Counted from the first letter of the stretch, positions 33,589 to 45,171 are shown. The stretch: DNA of 52,419 nt from Caulobacter sp. SLTY (GCF_009905535.1 NZ_JAAALA010000030.1:1-52419); one strand, 5' to 3'. The notes: generated by a model from the letters alone, not told the origin. Numbers and translations: made by a program.

Positions 33589-36266
33589 CAGCTGACGAGC
33601 CGGCCCGCCCTGATCCAGACGCTCTGCTGGCCGCCGCCGGCAAGGCGGGCCGGGGCCGGCTGAAGATCTTCCTCGGCATGGCCCCGGGGGTGGGCAAGAC
33701 CTTCGAGATGCTCAGCGCCGCCGGGCGCCACCAGGCAGCCGGCGGCGAGGTGCTGGTCGGGGTGGTGGAGACCCACGGCCGCAAGGAGACCGAGGCCCTG
33801 CTGGACGGGCTGGAGGTGCTGGCCCGCAAGCCGATCGACTACCGCGACCGCACCCTGCTGGAGTTCGACCTCGACGCGGCCCTGGCCCGCAAGCCGGGGC
33901 TGCTGCTGGTCGATGAATACGCCCATTCCAACGCGCCGGGCTCCCGCCATCCCAAGCGGTGGCAGGATGTCGACGAGTTGCTGGCGGCGGGAATCGACGT
34001 CTGGACCACCCTCAACGTCCAGCACCTGGAAAGCCTGGTCGAGGTGGTCTGGAAGATCACCGGGGTGCGCCAGCGCGAGACGGTGCCCGACAGCGTGCTC
34101 AGCCGCGCCGACGAGATCGAGCTGATCGACATCACCCCCACCGAGCTGCGCGAGCGGATGGCCGCGGGCAAGGTCTATATGGGCGAGACGGCCCAGGTCG
34201 CCGCCGACCGTTTCTTCAAGCCCGAGAACCTGACCGCCCTGCGCGAACTGGCCCTGCGCCGGGCCGCCCAGACGGTGGACGACCATCTGAACCAGGCCAT
34301 GAAGGCGGCCGGGGTCGAGGGCCCCTGGGCGGCGGGCGAGCGCATCCTGGTGCTGGTCGGCCCGGACGCGATGGCCGGCGCCTTGGTGCGCGCCGGGCGG
34401 CGGCTCTCCGACATGATGATGGACGCCCCCTGGACGGTGGCCCACATCGAGCGGCCGGGCCGCGCCGGGGCCGACCCTGTCGGCGGCCAGAGGCTGAACG
34501 AGGCGCTGAAGCTGGCCGAGCAGCTGGGCGGCTCCACCGTGGTGCTCAACGGCGAGGACCTGGTGTCGGCGGTGCTCGACTACGCCCGGCGCAACAACGT
34601 CACCCAGATCGTGGTCGGCAAGTCGCGTCGATCGCGCTGGCGGGGCCTGTTTGGCCGCTCCCTGGCGCCCGCCCTGCTGGAGGAGGCGGCCGGCGCGGCG
34701 CTGCATGTGGTCACCGAACGGGCGGCGGACGACCATCCGGCGCCTGCCCCGGCCCGGCCGCCGGTGCGAATCGACTGGCGCGGGCACCTGGGCGCGGTCG
34801 GGCTGGTGGCCGGGGCGATCGGCATCGCCACGCTGATCGATACGCGGGTCGAGGAAGCCAACCTGGCCATGGTGTTCATGCTCAGTGTGCTGGCCAGCGG
34901 CTTGGCGCTGGGCCTGTGGCCGGCCGTGACAGCGGCGGCCCTGGCGGCTCTGGCCTACAACTTCCTGTTCCTGGACCCCCGGCTGACCTTCGTCATCGGC
35001 CATCCGGCGGATGTGCTGACCTTCGCGGTCTTCTTCGCCGCCGCCATGACCACCGGTTGGCTGACCGGCCGGGTGCGTGACCAGGCCAAGGCCACCGCCC
35101 GCCGCGCCGCCGCGATCACCGCCCTGCTGGCCGCCAGCCGTCGGCTGTCCGGCGCCGCGCGCAAGGAGGAGGCCGCCGCCGCCCTGGCCGAGCAGCTGTC
35201 GGCCGCGACCGGGGCCAAGGCCATGGTCTTCCTGCCGGCCGACGGAGACATCGCCGCCGTGGCCGCCGCCCCGGCGATGGAGGATCTTTCCACCACCGAC
35301 CTGATGGCCGCCCGCTGGGCCTGGGAGCGGGGTGAGCCGGCGGGGGCGGGCACCGGCACCCTGCCCAGCGCCGCCTGGACCTTCCGCCCGCTGCAGGGGG
35401 TGAAGATCCGCGCCGGGGTGGTGGGGTTGGAGCCGCGCGCCCTGGCGGCGGAGGAGGGCGAGCGGTTCGCCCTGGCCCTGATCGACCAGGGCGCCATCGC
35501 CCTGGAGCGCGCCGAGTTCGCCGCCGAGGCTGCCGATGCCGACGCCCTGCGACGGTCCGACCGGTTGCGGGCGGCGCTGCTCAACTCGGTCAGCCATGAC
35601 CTGCGCACGCCGCTATCGACGGTGCTGGGGGCGGTGACCACCCTGATCGACTTCGGCAAGGCGATGCAGCCCAAGGTCCGGGCTGACCTGCTGCTATCGA
35701 TCCGCGAGGAGGCCGAGCGGCTGAGCCGCTATGTCGGCGACCTGCTGGACATGACCCGGCTGGAGGGCGGGGCGCTGAAGACCCGAAAGTCGTGGACCGA
35801 CGCCCGCGACGTGCTGGCCGCCGCCATCGGCCGGGTCGAGCGACGGCTGGAGGGACGCAAGCTGGTCCGCGACTTCCCGGCCGAGCTTTCCATGGTGATG
35901 GTCGATCCCAGCCTGCTGGAACAGGCGCTGGTCAACATCCTGGAGAACGCCATCGCCTACAGCCCTGATGACTCGACCATCGAGACCGCCGCCTATGAGG
36001 ACCGGGGCAATGTGGTGATCTCCATCGAGGACGAGGGGCGGGGCATTCCCACTCCGGAGCTGGAGCGGGTGTTCGAGCGGTTCCGGCGGATGGAGGAGGC
36101 GACCGACCGGGGCAAGGGGGCGGGCCTGGGACTGGCCATCTCCAAGGGTTTCGTTGAGGCGATGGGCGGGCGGATCGCCGCCGCCAGCCCGATCCATGAG
36201 GGACGGGGGACGCGAATCCTGATCAGCCTCCGCAAGGAAACCGTCACCCCCGGACATATGCTTTGA
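33585..36266 (+). CDS. kdpD: Sensor histidine kinase KdpD
   Basis: Membrane kinase controlling kdp, 893 aa. Order: KdpD N-terminal domain with Walker A APGVGKT (33-39) and LLLVDEYAHSNAPGSRHPKRW, a Usp-like domain about 245-370, four close membrane helices about 395-490 (DUF4118), a GAF-like region about 515-645, HisKA with His671 (NSVSHDLRTPLS) and HATPase about 775-885 (GAGLGLAISKGFVEAMGG). It senses low K+ and related stress. It overlaps kdpC by four bases and kdpE by four. The transmitter starts the usual phosphotransfer to KdpE. Confidence 0.96.
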   Translation: MTADEPARPDPDALLAAAGKAGRGRLKIFLGMAPGVGKTFEMLSAAGRHQAAGGEVLVGVVETHGRKETEALLDGLEVLARKPIDYRDRTLLEFDLDAALARKPGLLLVDEYAHSNAPGSRHPKRWQDVDELLAAGIDVWTTLNVQHLESLVEVVWKITGVRQRETVPDSVLSRADEIELIDITPTELRERMAAGKVYMGETAQVAADRFFKPENLTALRELALRRAAQTVDDHLNQAMKAAGVEGPWAAGERILVLVGPDAMAGALVRAGRRLSDMMMDAPWTVAHIERPGRAGADPVGGQRLNEALKLAEQLGGSTVVLNGEDLVSAVLDYARRNNVTQIVVGKSRRSRWRGLFGRSLAPALLEEAAGAALHVVTERAADDHPAPAPARPPVRIDWRGHLGAVGLVAGAIGIATLIDTRVEEANLAMVFMLSVLASGLALGLWPAVTAAALAALAYNFLFLDPRLTFVIGHPADVLTFAVFFAAAMTTGWLTGRVRDQAKATARRAAAITALLAASRRLSGAARKEEAAAALAEQLSAATGAKAMVFLPADGDIAAVAAAPAMEDLSTTDLMAARWAWERGEPAGAGTGTLPSAAWTFRPLQGVKIRAGVVGLEPRALAAEEGERFALALIDQGAIALERAEFAAEAADADALRRSDRLRAALLNSVSHDLRTPLSTVLGAVTTLIDFGKAMQPKVRADLLLSIREEAERLSRYVGDLLDMTRLEGGALKTRKSWTDARDVLAAAIGRVERRLEGRKLVRDFPAELSMVMVDPSLLEQALVNILENAIAYSPDDSTIETAAYEDRGNVVISIEDEGRGIPTPELERVFERFRRMEEATDRGKGAGLGLAISKGFVEAMGGRIAAASPIHEGRGTRILISLRKETVTPGHML

Positions 36267-36949
36267 CCGCCTACCGCCCGCGCATCCTGGTCATCGACGA
36301 TGAGCCTCAGATCCACCGGTTCCTGGGGCCGGCGCTGGACGCTGCGGGTTATGAGCACATCCGCGCCGACGACGCGGCCAGCGGTTTGCGGGAGCTGGCC
36401 CGCAAGGCGCCGGACGCGGTGGTGCTGGACCTGGGCCTGCCCGACCTCGACGGCAAGGAGGCGCTCAGCAAGGCGCGGGCCTTCTATGACGGCCCGATCC
36501 TGATCCTGTCGGCCCGCGACCGCGAGACCGAAAAGATCGACGCCCTCGACGCCGGGGCCGATGACTATGTGGAGAAGCCCTTCGGGGTGGGCGAGCTGCT
36601 GGCGCGGCTGCGGGTGGCGATGCGCCATCGGCTGCGGCGCGAGGGGGCGGACGCGGTGATGCGGTCGGGCGAGGTGGAGATCGATCTGGTCAACCGGCGG
36701 GTCGTCAAGGGCGGGGAACCCGTGCGGCTGTCGCCCAAGGAGTACGACCTGCTGGCCTGCCTGGCGGGCGGCGCGGGCCGTGTGCTGACCCACCGCCAGA
36801 TTCTCACTGCCGTCTGGGGCCCGGCCCATGAGCACGATGTGCAGTATCTGCGCGTCTTCGTGGGCCAGCTGCGCCAGAAGCTGGAGGCCGACCCCTCGGC
36901 GCCCAGCGTGATCCTGACCGAGCCGGGAGTCGGGTACCGGTTCGGCTAG
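36263..36949 (+). CDS. kdpE: Response regulator KdpE
   Basis: OmpR-type regulator, 228 aa. The receiver has Asp12-Asp13, phospho-acceptor Asp56 (VVLDLGLPDLDG), Ser83 and Lys105 (YVEKPFGVGEL). The winged helix at about 130-228 shows VRLSPKEYDLLACLAGGAGRVLTHRQILTAVWG and the C-terminal TEPGVGYRFG. The start is TTG 36263, overlapping the kdpD stop. It should activate the kdp promoter region, where a TTATGCG direct repeat is a candidate site. Its stop overlaps that of the convergent glutathione transferase (CTAG). Confidence 0.95.
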   Translation: MTAYRPRILVIDDEPQIHRFLGPALDAAGYEHIRADDAASGLRELARKAPDAVVLDLGLPDLDGKEALSKARAFYDGPILILSARDRETEKIDALDAGADDYVEKPFGVGELLARLRVAMRHRLRREGADAVMRSGEVEIDLVNRRVVKGGEPVRLSPKEYDLLACLAGGAGRVLTHRQILTAVWGPAHEHDVQYLRVFVGQLRQKLEADPSAPSVILTEPGVGYRFG

Positions 36950-37593
36950 CCCTGTGAGGCCTCGAACACCGCCGCCTGATCATCGAAAGCGCGTTGGTAG
37001 GCCGGCCGGGCCTCGGCGCGGGCCACGTAGGGCGCCAGGTTCGGGTGTTCCTCCAGCAGGCCCGTGCCAGCCAACCGACGCAGGGTGGTGACCATCAGGA
37101 TGTCGGCGGCGGTGAAGTCGCCGGCGATCCAGTCGCGCTCGCCCAGGGCGGCCGAGAGGTCCGCCAGACGGAGGCGGATCAGCTTGTCGAGGCCGGCCAC
37201 CCGCTCCTCGAACCAGGGCTTGTCGCGCTCCAGGATGGTGGCCAGGCTGCGATCGAAGATCGGCGGCTCGACGGTGTTGAGGGCGGCGAACATCCAGGCG
37301 ATGGCGCGGGCGCGCGCCTTGGGGTCCGCCGGCAACAGGCCGGGATGGGTCTCGCCCAGGTGCAGCAGGATGGCGCCGGACTCGAACAGCACCAGGTCTC
37401 CCGCCTCATAGGTCGGGATCTGGCCGAAGGGCTGCAGCGCCTTGTGGGCCGGCTGTTTCATGCTCTCGAAGGTGACCAGCCGCACGTCATAGGGCTGGCC
37501 GATCTCTTCCAACGCCCAGCGCACTCGCATGTCTCGCGCCAGGCCCCGGCCACGGTCGGGAGAGGCTTCGAAAGCGGTGATGGTCGGGGTCAT
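36946..37593 (-). CDS. Glutathione S-transferase, 215 aa
   Basis: Cytosolic GST fold. The thioredoxin-like half has cis-Pro60 in GQIPTYE and the glutathione-binding Glu71-Ser72 (LFESGAILLHLGE). The helical half includes ALGERDWIAGDFTAADILMVTTL, with the N-capping motif. The N-terminal SPDRGRGLARDMRVRWALEE gives the catalytic helix; which Ser or Arg activates the thiol is not clear. The substrate is unknown. It sits between kdp and the K+ channel, which are linked to it only by position, although glutathione-controlled K+ efflux is known elsewhere. Confidence 0.9.
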   Translation of the reverse strand: MTPTITAFEASPDRGRGLARDMRVRWALEEIGQPYDVRLVTFESMKQPAHKALQPFGQIPTYEAGDLVLFESGAILLHLGETHPGLLPADPKARARAIAWMFAALNTVEPPIFDRSLATILERDKPWFEERVAGLDKLIRLRLADLSAALGERDWIAGDFTAADILMVTTLRRLAGTGLLEEHPNLAPYVARAEARPAYQRAFDDQAAVFEASQG

Positions 37594-37745
37594 GCGGCGG
37601 CTCCTGATCGGGGGACCGGCGGGAGGGTGTCACCGGCCGGCGTCCGGTCCAAGGACGAATGGGCGGCGGGGTTCCCGACAGGCGCTGGCGCCGAATCGGC
37701 CACAGGGGCTTAAGCTGGCGCCACCTTCGGGTTGGGAGCCGAGTG

Positions 37746-38537
37746 ATGGCTGAGGCGAAAGCGGAGAGCCTGCGGGCGCGGATCTATCGGGCGCTGGACC
37801 CCGAGGCGCGCAAGCGGGGCCTTTCGATCACCAACATCGCCCTGGCCGTGCTGATCGTGGTCGCCTCACTGGTGGCCATCACGGCGACCGAGCCGACGAT
37901 CTACGCGCCCTATGCCCGTGCCTTCATAACGGCCGAGTGGGTGTTCGGCGGCATCTTCCTGGTGGAATACCTGGCCCGTCTCTGGGTGGCGGCGGAGCGG
38001 CCCGGCGCCGGCGGGCCGTGGAAGGCCCGGCTGGGGTTCATGTTCTCGTTCAGCGGCATCGTGGACCTGATCAGCGTGATCGCCACCCTGACCCCGGGGA
38101 CGCCGGCCGGGCCGCTGCTGCGGGCCTTCCGGCTGATGCGGGTGCTGCGGCTGGCCAAGCTTGGGCGGCTGTCTTCGGCCTGGCGGCATATGGCCGAGGC
38201 GGTGTCCTCGCGGCGGTCGGAGCTGATCCTCAGCTTGGGGGTGGGCGTGGGGCTGATGGTGCTTTCGGCGACCCTGCTCTACCTGGTCGAGGGCGACGCG
38301 CAGCCTGACAAGTTCGGCTCCATCCCCCGCGCCCTGTGGTGGGCGGTGGCCACCCTGACCACCATCGGCTACGGCGACATCTTCCCGATCACCCCGGTCG
38401 GCAAGCTGCTGGCCTCAGTCACCGCGATCACCAGCATCGGCCTGATCGCCCTGCCGACCGGCATCCTGGCGGCGGCCTTCAGCGACGCCATGGCTAGGCA
38501 TCGGGAGGCGGCCCCCTCGGAGGATGAGAAGGCCTAG
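37746..38537 (+). CDS. Voltage-gated-type potassium channel, 263 aa
   Basis: Six-helix Kv-like channel. Helices S1 (about 27-48) and S2 (about 60-80) lead to an S3, an S4-like positive helix LLRAFRLMRVLRLAKLGR near 122-140, S5 (about 160-182), and a pore with filter TTIGYGD ending at 211, followed by S6 (about 222-245). The filter T206-I-G-Y-G-D is that of K+ channels. Gating by voltage is inferred. ATG 37746 is chosen; an in-frame ATG at 37659 lies in the GST promoter region. Placed near the kdp pump, it may be the counterpart for K+ release. Confidence 0.9.
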   Translation: MAEAKAESLRARIYRALDPEARKRGLSITNIALAVLIVVASLVAITATEPTIYAPYARAFITAEWVFGGIFLVEYLARLWVAAERPGAGGPWKARLGFMFSFSGIVDLISVIATLTPGTPAGPLLRAFRLMRVLRLAKLGRLSSAWRHMAEAVSSRRSELILSLGVGVGLMVLSATLLYLVEGDAQPDKFGSIPRALWWAVATLTTIGYGDIFPITPVGKLLASVTAITSIGLIALPTGILAAAFSDAMARHREAAPSEDEKA

Positions 38538-38589
38538 AGCTGGTCGCGCGTTTGATCCGATTACAGGTTCCCACTAATCGGAACGCGCT

Positions 38590-38593
<4 letters not shown>
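38534..38593. repeat. 60-base palindromic repeat carrying both convergent stop codons
   Basis: CTAGAGC at 38534-38540 and GCTCTAG at 38587-38593 bound an imperfect palindrome whose inner arms are CCGATTA (38567-38562 region) and TAATCGG around a CAGGTTCCCAC loop, with an unpaired TGGTCG on one side. The TAG of the K+ channel gene lies in the left end and the TAG of the phytochrome gene in the right end. It looks like a member of an intergenic palindromic repeat family and can act as a two-way terminator. Confidence 0.6.
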
Positions 38594-40745
<2,152 letters not shown>

Positions 40746-40749
<4 letters not shown>

Positions 40750-41312
40750 GCGGCGACCGCCACGCAGAGGTGGCGGCGGGCCGCCTCGAAGCCGGCCAGG
40801 CCGCCGCGCACGGCGGCCTCGGCCTGGGCAGGGCTCTGGCACTCCCGGTCCAGCACGGTGACGAAGGCCTTCCACCGGGGACCGGTCTCGGCGCCGTAGG
40901 GATCGAGGAACGACAGGCCGTCCATCGTGCCGCCCTCTCCGGTCAGTCGCTTTCGGATCACCTGGCCGCCGAGAGTGGAGCCTTCCAGGACGTAGAGCTG
41001 GCCGAGCGCCTCGGGCAGGCTGGTCGGGGTCGGGTACGGCGGGGCCGGTTCGGCGGTCTCGCCGAGGGTGGCGAGGTCTGCGTCGAGCAGGCCCCGACGG
41101 CGACGCGCCTGGAAGTCGAGATCGGGCACGGGGGACAGCCAGGGATCCAGCGCCGCCTCGGCCCCGCTGTGCAGGCCGTGGAAGCCTCGTACGATCCGTC
41201 GCCGGCCCTCCGGCGTCCCGACGGCGTTCAGGATGTCGAGATCGGCTTCCAGCCGCTCATGGGCTGTCGCTGTGGCGGCGCGCAGCCGAACAAGCACGTC
41301 AGGAATGGTCAA
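40746..41312 (-). CDS. bphO: Biliverdin-forming heme oxygenase
   Basis: Cleaves heme to biliverdin IX-alpha, CO and iron, supplying the phytochrome chromophore; 188 aa. The proximal heme ligand is His18 in TATAHERLEADL, and the distal helix is QLYVLEGSTLGGQVIRKRL near 107-125. The stop overlaps the bphP start (ATGA), an operon arrangement typical of phytochrome gene pairs. The first possible start is TTG 41312, directly after an in-frame TAG, with GGAA eight bases before; GTG at codon 6 is an alternative. Confidence 0.92.
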
Positions 41313-41362
41313 CTACGCGGTTCCGTTCTGCGTCCCGGCGGAAACTCTAAGCTTCACCGTGG

Positions 41363-41372
41363 CCATATATGG
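41363..41372. promoter_or_regulatory. Palindrome CCATATATGG in the bphO-bphP promoter region
   Basis: This perfect 10-base AT-rich palindrome lies 50 bases upstream of bphO, in the 205-base gap after the thioesterase gene. On the minus strand it could include a -10 box (TATATG) or bind a regulator. The rest of that gap (41313-41517) shows no ORF or clear terminator. Confidence 0.25.
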
Positions 41373-41517
41373 TCGGGTAGACGACTGAAGGTCGCACTTT
41401 TTTGGGCACAGAGCGGGGCATCGAGCAGAAGCTCCGCAGAGAAGACCATTCTGGACTGCGGTTTGCACTTCGCTCAACCCGCCGGTCGGGCGCGATGTCC
41501 TGGAAGACCTTGGGCGG

Positions 41518-42333
41518 TCAGCTGAACACCGCGATGTTCTGCCTGCCGATGACCAGCGGCCGGCCCTGTTCGTCCCACAGGGACATGGCCTGGCTGGAAT
41601 AGCCCTCTCGGGTTACCTCGGCGCTGGACCGCAGCAGGCGCCAGCCACGATCGTCCGGGCTGGGCGGCGGGGGCGGCAGGATGTCGACCATCCAGGTCAT
41701 GGTGCTGATCGGCGCGGGCGTGGTCATCAGCCGGATGGCGGCCGGCGGCGGGGTGTCGGCCAGGGCGATCAAGGCCGGGGCGCCGATGCCGGCCGCCGCA
41801 TCGCGATGGCGGGCCCACAGCAGCAGGTCCGGACGCTGGGCCGTCTCGCGGGCCTCGCGGCTGAACACGGCCACGCCGTTGGCCGGGCGGATCTCGAAAT
41901 TGGCGACGAAGCCCGGGCCCTTGCCGGCCGGATGCAGCGGCGAGCACTGGTCCGGATCGAGGGTGGCCGGGGCGGTCAGGTCGGTATCGTCGATGCTGCT
42001 CTGGCGGGCGGCGCCGAAGGTCAGGATGGCGCGGGCGGCCAGGCCCGCCTCACCGTGCAGATCGGCCTGGACGAAGATGGTCGACTTGCCCCGCCGCAGG
42101 ATCTCGCTGCTGATGCGCAAGGGTCCGGAGGCCGGCCCGATGAAGGCGAACTGGGCCGAGCGCAACGGCGGGGCGCCTTCGCCCAGGGTGCGTTCGGCCG
42201 AGGCCACGCAGAGGGCGGCGCTGATGCCGCCGAACAGGGTTCGGCCCTGGCCCCAGTCCTCGGTGACGGTGAGGCTCGAGCCGTCCGGCGCCTCGGCGAG
42301 CTGGGCCAGCAGGGTGGTGAAGGGCGTGGTCAT
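41518..42333 (-). CDS. Acyl-CoA thioesterase family protein (TesB-like), 271 aa
   Basis: Predicted double hotdog-fold thioesterase. The first hotdog has TEDWGQGRTLFGGISAALCVASAER near 24-48, where the family Gly-Gly turn starts the central helix, and FIGPASGPLRISSEILRRGKSTIFVQADL. The second hotdog holds PAPISTMTWMVDI and the catalytic-region end EGYSSQAMSLWDEQGRPLVIGRQNIAVFS, the usual family ending. It likely hydrolyses acyl-CoA esters; chain length is unknown. ATG 42333 is the natural start. It is followed by the phytochrome operon on the same strand. Confidence 0.85.
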   Translation of the reverse strand: MTTPFTTLLAQLAEAPDGSSLTVTEDWGQGRTLFGGISAALCVASAERTLGEGAPPLRSAQFAFIGPASGPLRISSEILRRGKSTIFVQADLHGEAGLAARAILTFGAARQSSIDDTDLTAPATLDPDQCSPLHPAGKGPGFVANFEIRPANGVAVFSREARETAQRPDLLLWARHRDAAAGIGAPALIALADTPPPAAIRLMTTPAPISTMTWMVDILPPPPPSPDDRGWRLLRSSAEVTREGYSSQAMSLWDEQGRPLVIGRQNIAVFS

Positions 42334-42389
42334 GGGATGTGCGTAGTCAATCGCAATGGAGTGGGCAAGAGTGACGGAAGGTGAGGCGC

Positions 42390-43484
42390 TCAGGCGGCCT
42401 CTTCCACGACGAATCCCTTCCAGCCCGCCATGTAGTCCACGAAGGCCGGGCCCAGGCCCTCGGCGGCGAGGTAGGCGCGGGTGACCGGCAGGGAGACGGG
42501 CTTGAAGCCGGCCTCGGCCTGCGCGCGGCGCGGCCAGTCGTGATGCAGGATGGCGGCGCGGCCGAGCAGGACGTAGTCGACCCCCTTGGCGAGGATCTCG
42601 GCGGCATGGGCCGGGTCCATGATCTTGCCGGCGACGCCCAGGCGGCAGTTTCCGCGCGGCAGGTCGGTGAACCAGTCAAGCAGCGAGCGCTCTTGGAACG
42701 CCTCCTCCACCGGCAGCTTGCCGACGTCCCACAGGCTCATGTCGAGGAAGTCGATGTCGTGGTGCAGCATCAGGTCGCCAGCCAGGCGACGGATCTCCGG
42801 CAGTTGCAGGTCGAATCGCTCGGGCGACAGCCGCACGCCGATGATGAAGTCGGGGCCACACTGGGCGCGGACGGCGGCGAGAATTTCGGTCAGCAGCCGC
42901 GCGCGGTTTTCCAGCGAGCCGCCCCACTGGTCGGTGCGCTGGTTGATGCCCGGCGAGAGGAACTGGCAGATCACATAGCCATGGGCGCCATGCAGCTCGA
43001 CCCCGTCGAAGCCGGCGGTCTTGGCGCGGACCGCGGCGGTGATGAAGTCGTCGCGCAGCTGTTCGACCTCTTCGGCGGTCAGGGCGCGGGCCCCGAACTC
43101 GGCGTTGTCGGACGGACAGACCGGCGCCTCACCGATCAGCTCGCTCGGTGAGCGCATGCCGGCATGATGCAGCTGGACAATGCCGATGCTGTCATTGGCC
43201 CTGATGGCGGCGGCCAGGCGGGTCAGCCCCGGCAGGTGGTCGTCGCTCCAGATGCCCATCTGGCCGGGGAAGCCCTGGCCGACCCGCTGCACATGGGCCG
43301 CGCAGGTCATGGTCAGGCCGAAACCGCCCTCGGCCCGTTTCACCAGCCAATGGAACTCATCCTCCGACATGGTCCCGTCTGCGTGGCTCTGCAGGTTGGT
43401 CAGCGGCGCCAGCATCAGCCGGTTCTTCATCGCCGGACCGTGGGCGAAGCTCATCGGCGCGAACAGGGCGGACAGGTCGGTCAT
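42390..43484 (-). CDS. NADH:flavin oxidoreductase, Old Yellow Enzyme family, 364 aa
   Basis: FMN-dependent TIM-barrel oxidoreductase that reduces activated alkenes such as enones. Features are the N-terminal NRLMLAPLTNLQSHADG, QLHHAGMRS near 105, the active-site HGAHGYVICQFLSPGINQRTD near 175-195 with the His-x-x-His pair, and GGSLENRARLLTEIL, all typical of this family. The C-terminal barrel has VAGKIMDPAHAAEILAKGVDYVLLGRAAI for FMN phosphate binding. The physiological substrate is unknown. It shares strand with the thioesterase, 56 bases away, and may be co-transcribed. Confidence 0.93.
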   Translation of the reverse strand: MTDLSALFAPMSFAHGPAMKNRLMLAPLTNLQSHADGTMSEDEFHWLVKRAEGGFGLTMTCAAHVQRVGQGFPGQMGIWSDDHLPGLTRLAAAIRANDSIGIVQLHHAGMRSPSELIGEAPVCPSDNAEFGARALTAEEVEQLRDDFITAAVRAKTAGFDGVELHGAHGYVICQFLSPGINQRTDQWGGSLENRARLLTEILAAVRAQCGPDFIIGVRLSPERFDLQLPEIRRLAGDLMLHHDIDFLDMSLWDVGKLPVEEAFQERSLLDWFTDLPRGNCRLGVAGKIMDPAHAAEILAKGVDYVLLGRAAILHHDWPRRAQAEAGFKPVSLPVTRAYLAAEGLGPAFVDYMAGWKGFVVEEAA

Positions 43485-43556
43485 GGATGGCTCCGTTTGG
43501 CCGACTGATAGCGAGCCGGGGCGGGGAAGGGGAACTAAGGAATTCTGGGGGCGCGC

Positions 43557-44138
43557 TCAGCCGGCGCGGCCGCCGCGCATCTGCTCCAGCAGTTCGATCT
43601 GCTGCTTCAGCAGCGCGGCCATATCCTGGTGCCGTAGGGCGTCGAGCTTGTCGTGCAGGGCCATGATCTCCAGCTCGGCCTTGAGATTGACCTCATAGTC
43701 GTGGCGGGCGGCCTCGCGATCCTTCTCCGCCTGGCGGTTCTGGCTCATCATGATGATCGGCGCCTGGATGGCGGCCAGCATCGACAGCATCAGGTTCAGG
43801 AAGATGAAGGGGTAGGGATCGAAGGGCTTCAGCCCCGCGACGCCGAGCGCCCAGGCGTTCAGCCCGACCCAGACGACCAACACCACGCCGAACCCGATGA
43901 TGAAGCCCCAGGACCCCCCTACCGCCGCCACCCGGTCGGCGAGCCGCTGGCCAAAGCTCTGCTCCCCTTCCTCATCCTCGGACAGGTCGCGGGAAATGGC
44001 CCCCCGGCTGACGATCCGCTTGATGACCTCGCGCTCGATTTCGCTGAGTTCGGCGGCTGGGCGGCCGAGCAGCTTCCTGGCGGCTTCATCGGCGGTCAGA
44101 TGCATGGCGTCCTCCAGTGGCTTTACCAGGATTACCAT
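43557..44138 (-). CDS. DUF1003 membrane protein, 193 aa
   Basis: Inner-membrane protein of the DUF1003 family, function unknown. The soluble head (LTADEAARKLLGRPAAELSEIEREVIKRIVSRG) precedes two membrane helices at about 75-95 (WGFIIGFGVVLVVWVGLNAW) and 106-126 (PFIFLNLMLSMLAAIQAPIIM), then the signature SQNRQAEKDREAARHDYEVNLKAELEIMALHDKLD and a C-terminal coiled coil ending in RGG. Two ATGs are possible, 44138 and 44105, both with GGAGG-type sites; the longer is given. It is divergent from the oxygenase gene across 85 bases. Confidence 0.87.
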   Translation of the reverse strand: MVILVKPLEDAMHLTADEAARKLLGRPAAELSEIEREVIKRIVSRGAISRDLSEDEEGEQSFGQRLADRVAAVGGSWGFIIGFGVVLVVWVGLNAWALGVAGLKPFDPYPFIFLNLMLSMLAAIQAPIIMMSQNRQAEKDREAARHDYEVNLKAELEIMALHDKLDALRHQDMAALLKQQIELLEQMRGGRAG

Positions 44139-44223
44139 GACGGCCCTCCGGAACAGCCCGGAGTTTCACCCGCGCCGCCCTCTGGTGTAGAAGCTCTCTC
44201 CCAACTCGCCGAGCCTGCCGCCC

Positions 44224-45171
44224 ATGACCGATCTCGCCCCGTCCGCCATCGCCCCCGTCTCCTTCGACCGCTACGACAGCGACTTCGAGGGTTTTTCGAA
44301 GGACCTGGGCGACAGCTTCCGGCGCTATGGCTTCGCGGTGGTCAGCGATCACGGCATGGGCCAGGCCAAGATCGAGAGCGCCATCGACAAGGCCAAGCAG
44401 TTCTTCGCCCTGCCCGAGGATGTGAAGAAGCGCTATTTCGTCGAGGGCGGCGCGGGCCAGCGCGGCTACACGCCCTTCGGCATCGAGACCGCGAAGGGCG
44501 CCCAGCATTTCGATCTGAAGGAATTCTGGCATGTCGGCCGCGAGTTGCCGGCCGGGCACAGGTACGCCGCACAGATGCCGGACAATCTGTGGGTCGGCGA
44601 AGTGGACGGGTTCAAGGACGAGCTGCTCTGGCTGTTCAATGCCCTGGATGGCATGGGCGGCAAAATCCTGCAGGCCATCGCCAGCTATCTGAACCTCGAC
44701 CGGCACACCTTCGACACCCAGGTGAAGGATGGCAACTCCATCCTGCGCCTGCTGCACTATCCGCCGATCTCCAAGGATGCGCCGAACGAGCGGGCGGGGG
44801 CGCATGAGGACATCAATGCCATCACCCTGCTGCTGGGGGCCGAGGAGGGCGGGCTGGAGGTGCTGGACCGAGATGGCCGCTGGCTGCCGATCAACCCGCC
44901 GCCGGGCTCGCTGGTCATCAACATCGGCGACATGCTGAGCCGGGCGACCAACGACTATCTGCCCTCGACCACCCACCGGGTGGTCAATCCGCCGCCGGAG
45001 CGGCGCGGGGTGGCGCGCTATTCGACGCCCTTCTTCCTGCACTATGCCCCGGACCACCTGATCGAGACCCTGCCGGGACGCGCAACGGCTGAAGAGCCCA
45101 ACCGCTATCCTCAGCCGATCACCGCCGACCAGTTCCTCAAGCAGCGGCTGGCCGAGATCAAGCTCGGCTGA
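44224..45171 (+). CDS. Isopenicillin N synthase-like Fe(II)/2-oxoglutarate oxygenase, 315 aa
   Basis: Non-heme iron oxygenase of the IPNS/2OG-dioxygenase superfamily. The N-terminal domain (SFRRYGFAVVSDHGM, KAKQFFALPEDVKKRYF, RGYTPFGIETAKG) is typical. The iron ligands are His194 and Asp196 (AHEDINAITLLLG) and His251 (STTHRVVNPP), with Arg265-x-Ser267 (RYSTPFF) as the 2-oxoglutarate binding pair. Most bacterial relatives have unknown substrates, and no beta-lactam genes are nearby, so antibiotic synthesis should not be inferred. ATG 44224 opens the family start. Confidence 0.93.
   Translation: MTDLAPSAIAPVSFDRYDSDFEGFSKDLGDSFRRYGFAVVSDHGMGQAKIESAIDKAKQFFALPEDVKKRYFVEGGAGQRGYTPFGIETAKGAQHFDLKEFWHVGRELPAGHRYAAQMPDNLWVGEVDGFKDELLWLFNALDGMGGKILQAIASYLNLDRHTFDTQVKDGNSILRLLHYPPISKDAPNERAGAHEDINAITLLLGAEEGGLEVLDRDGRWLPINPPPGSLVINIGDMLSRATNDYLPSTTHRVVNPPPERRGVARYSTPFFLHYAPDHLIETLPGRATAEEPNRYPQPITADQFLKQRLAEIKLG

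Noticed and set aside
41394..41405. T-run GCACTTTTTTGGG as a terminator
   Set aside because: No stem precedes it on the plus strand, and neighbouring genes are on the minus strand.
44224..45171. A beta-lactam biosynthesis gene
   Set aside because: The protein has the IPNS-like fold and iron ligands, but no ACV synthetase or other pathway gene is nearby and most bacterial relatives are of unknown function.
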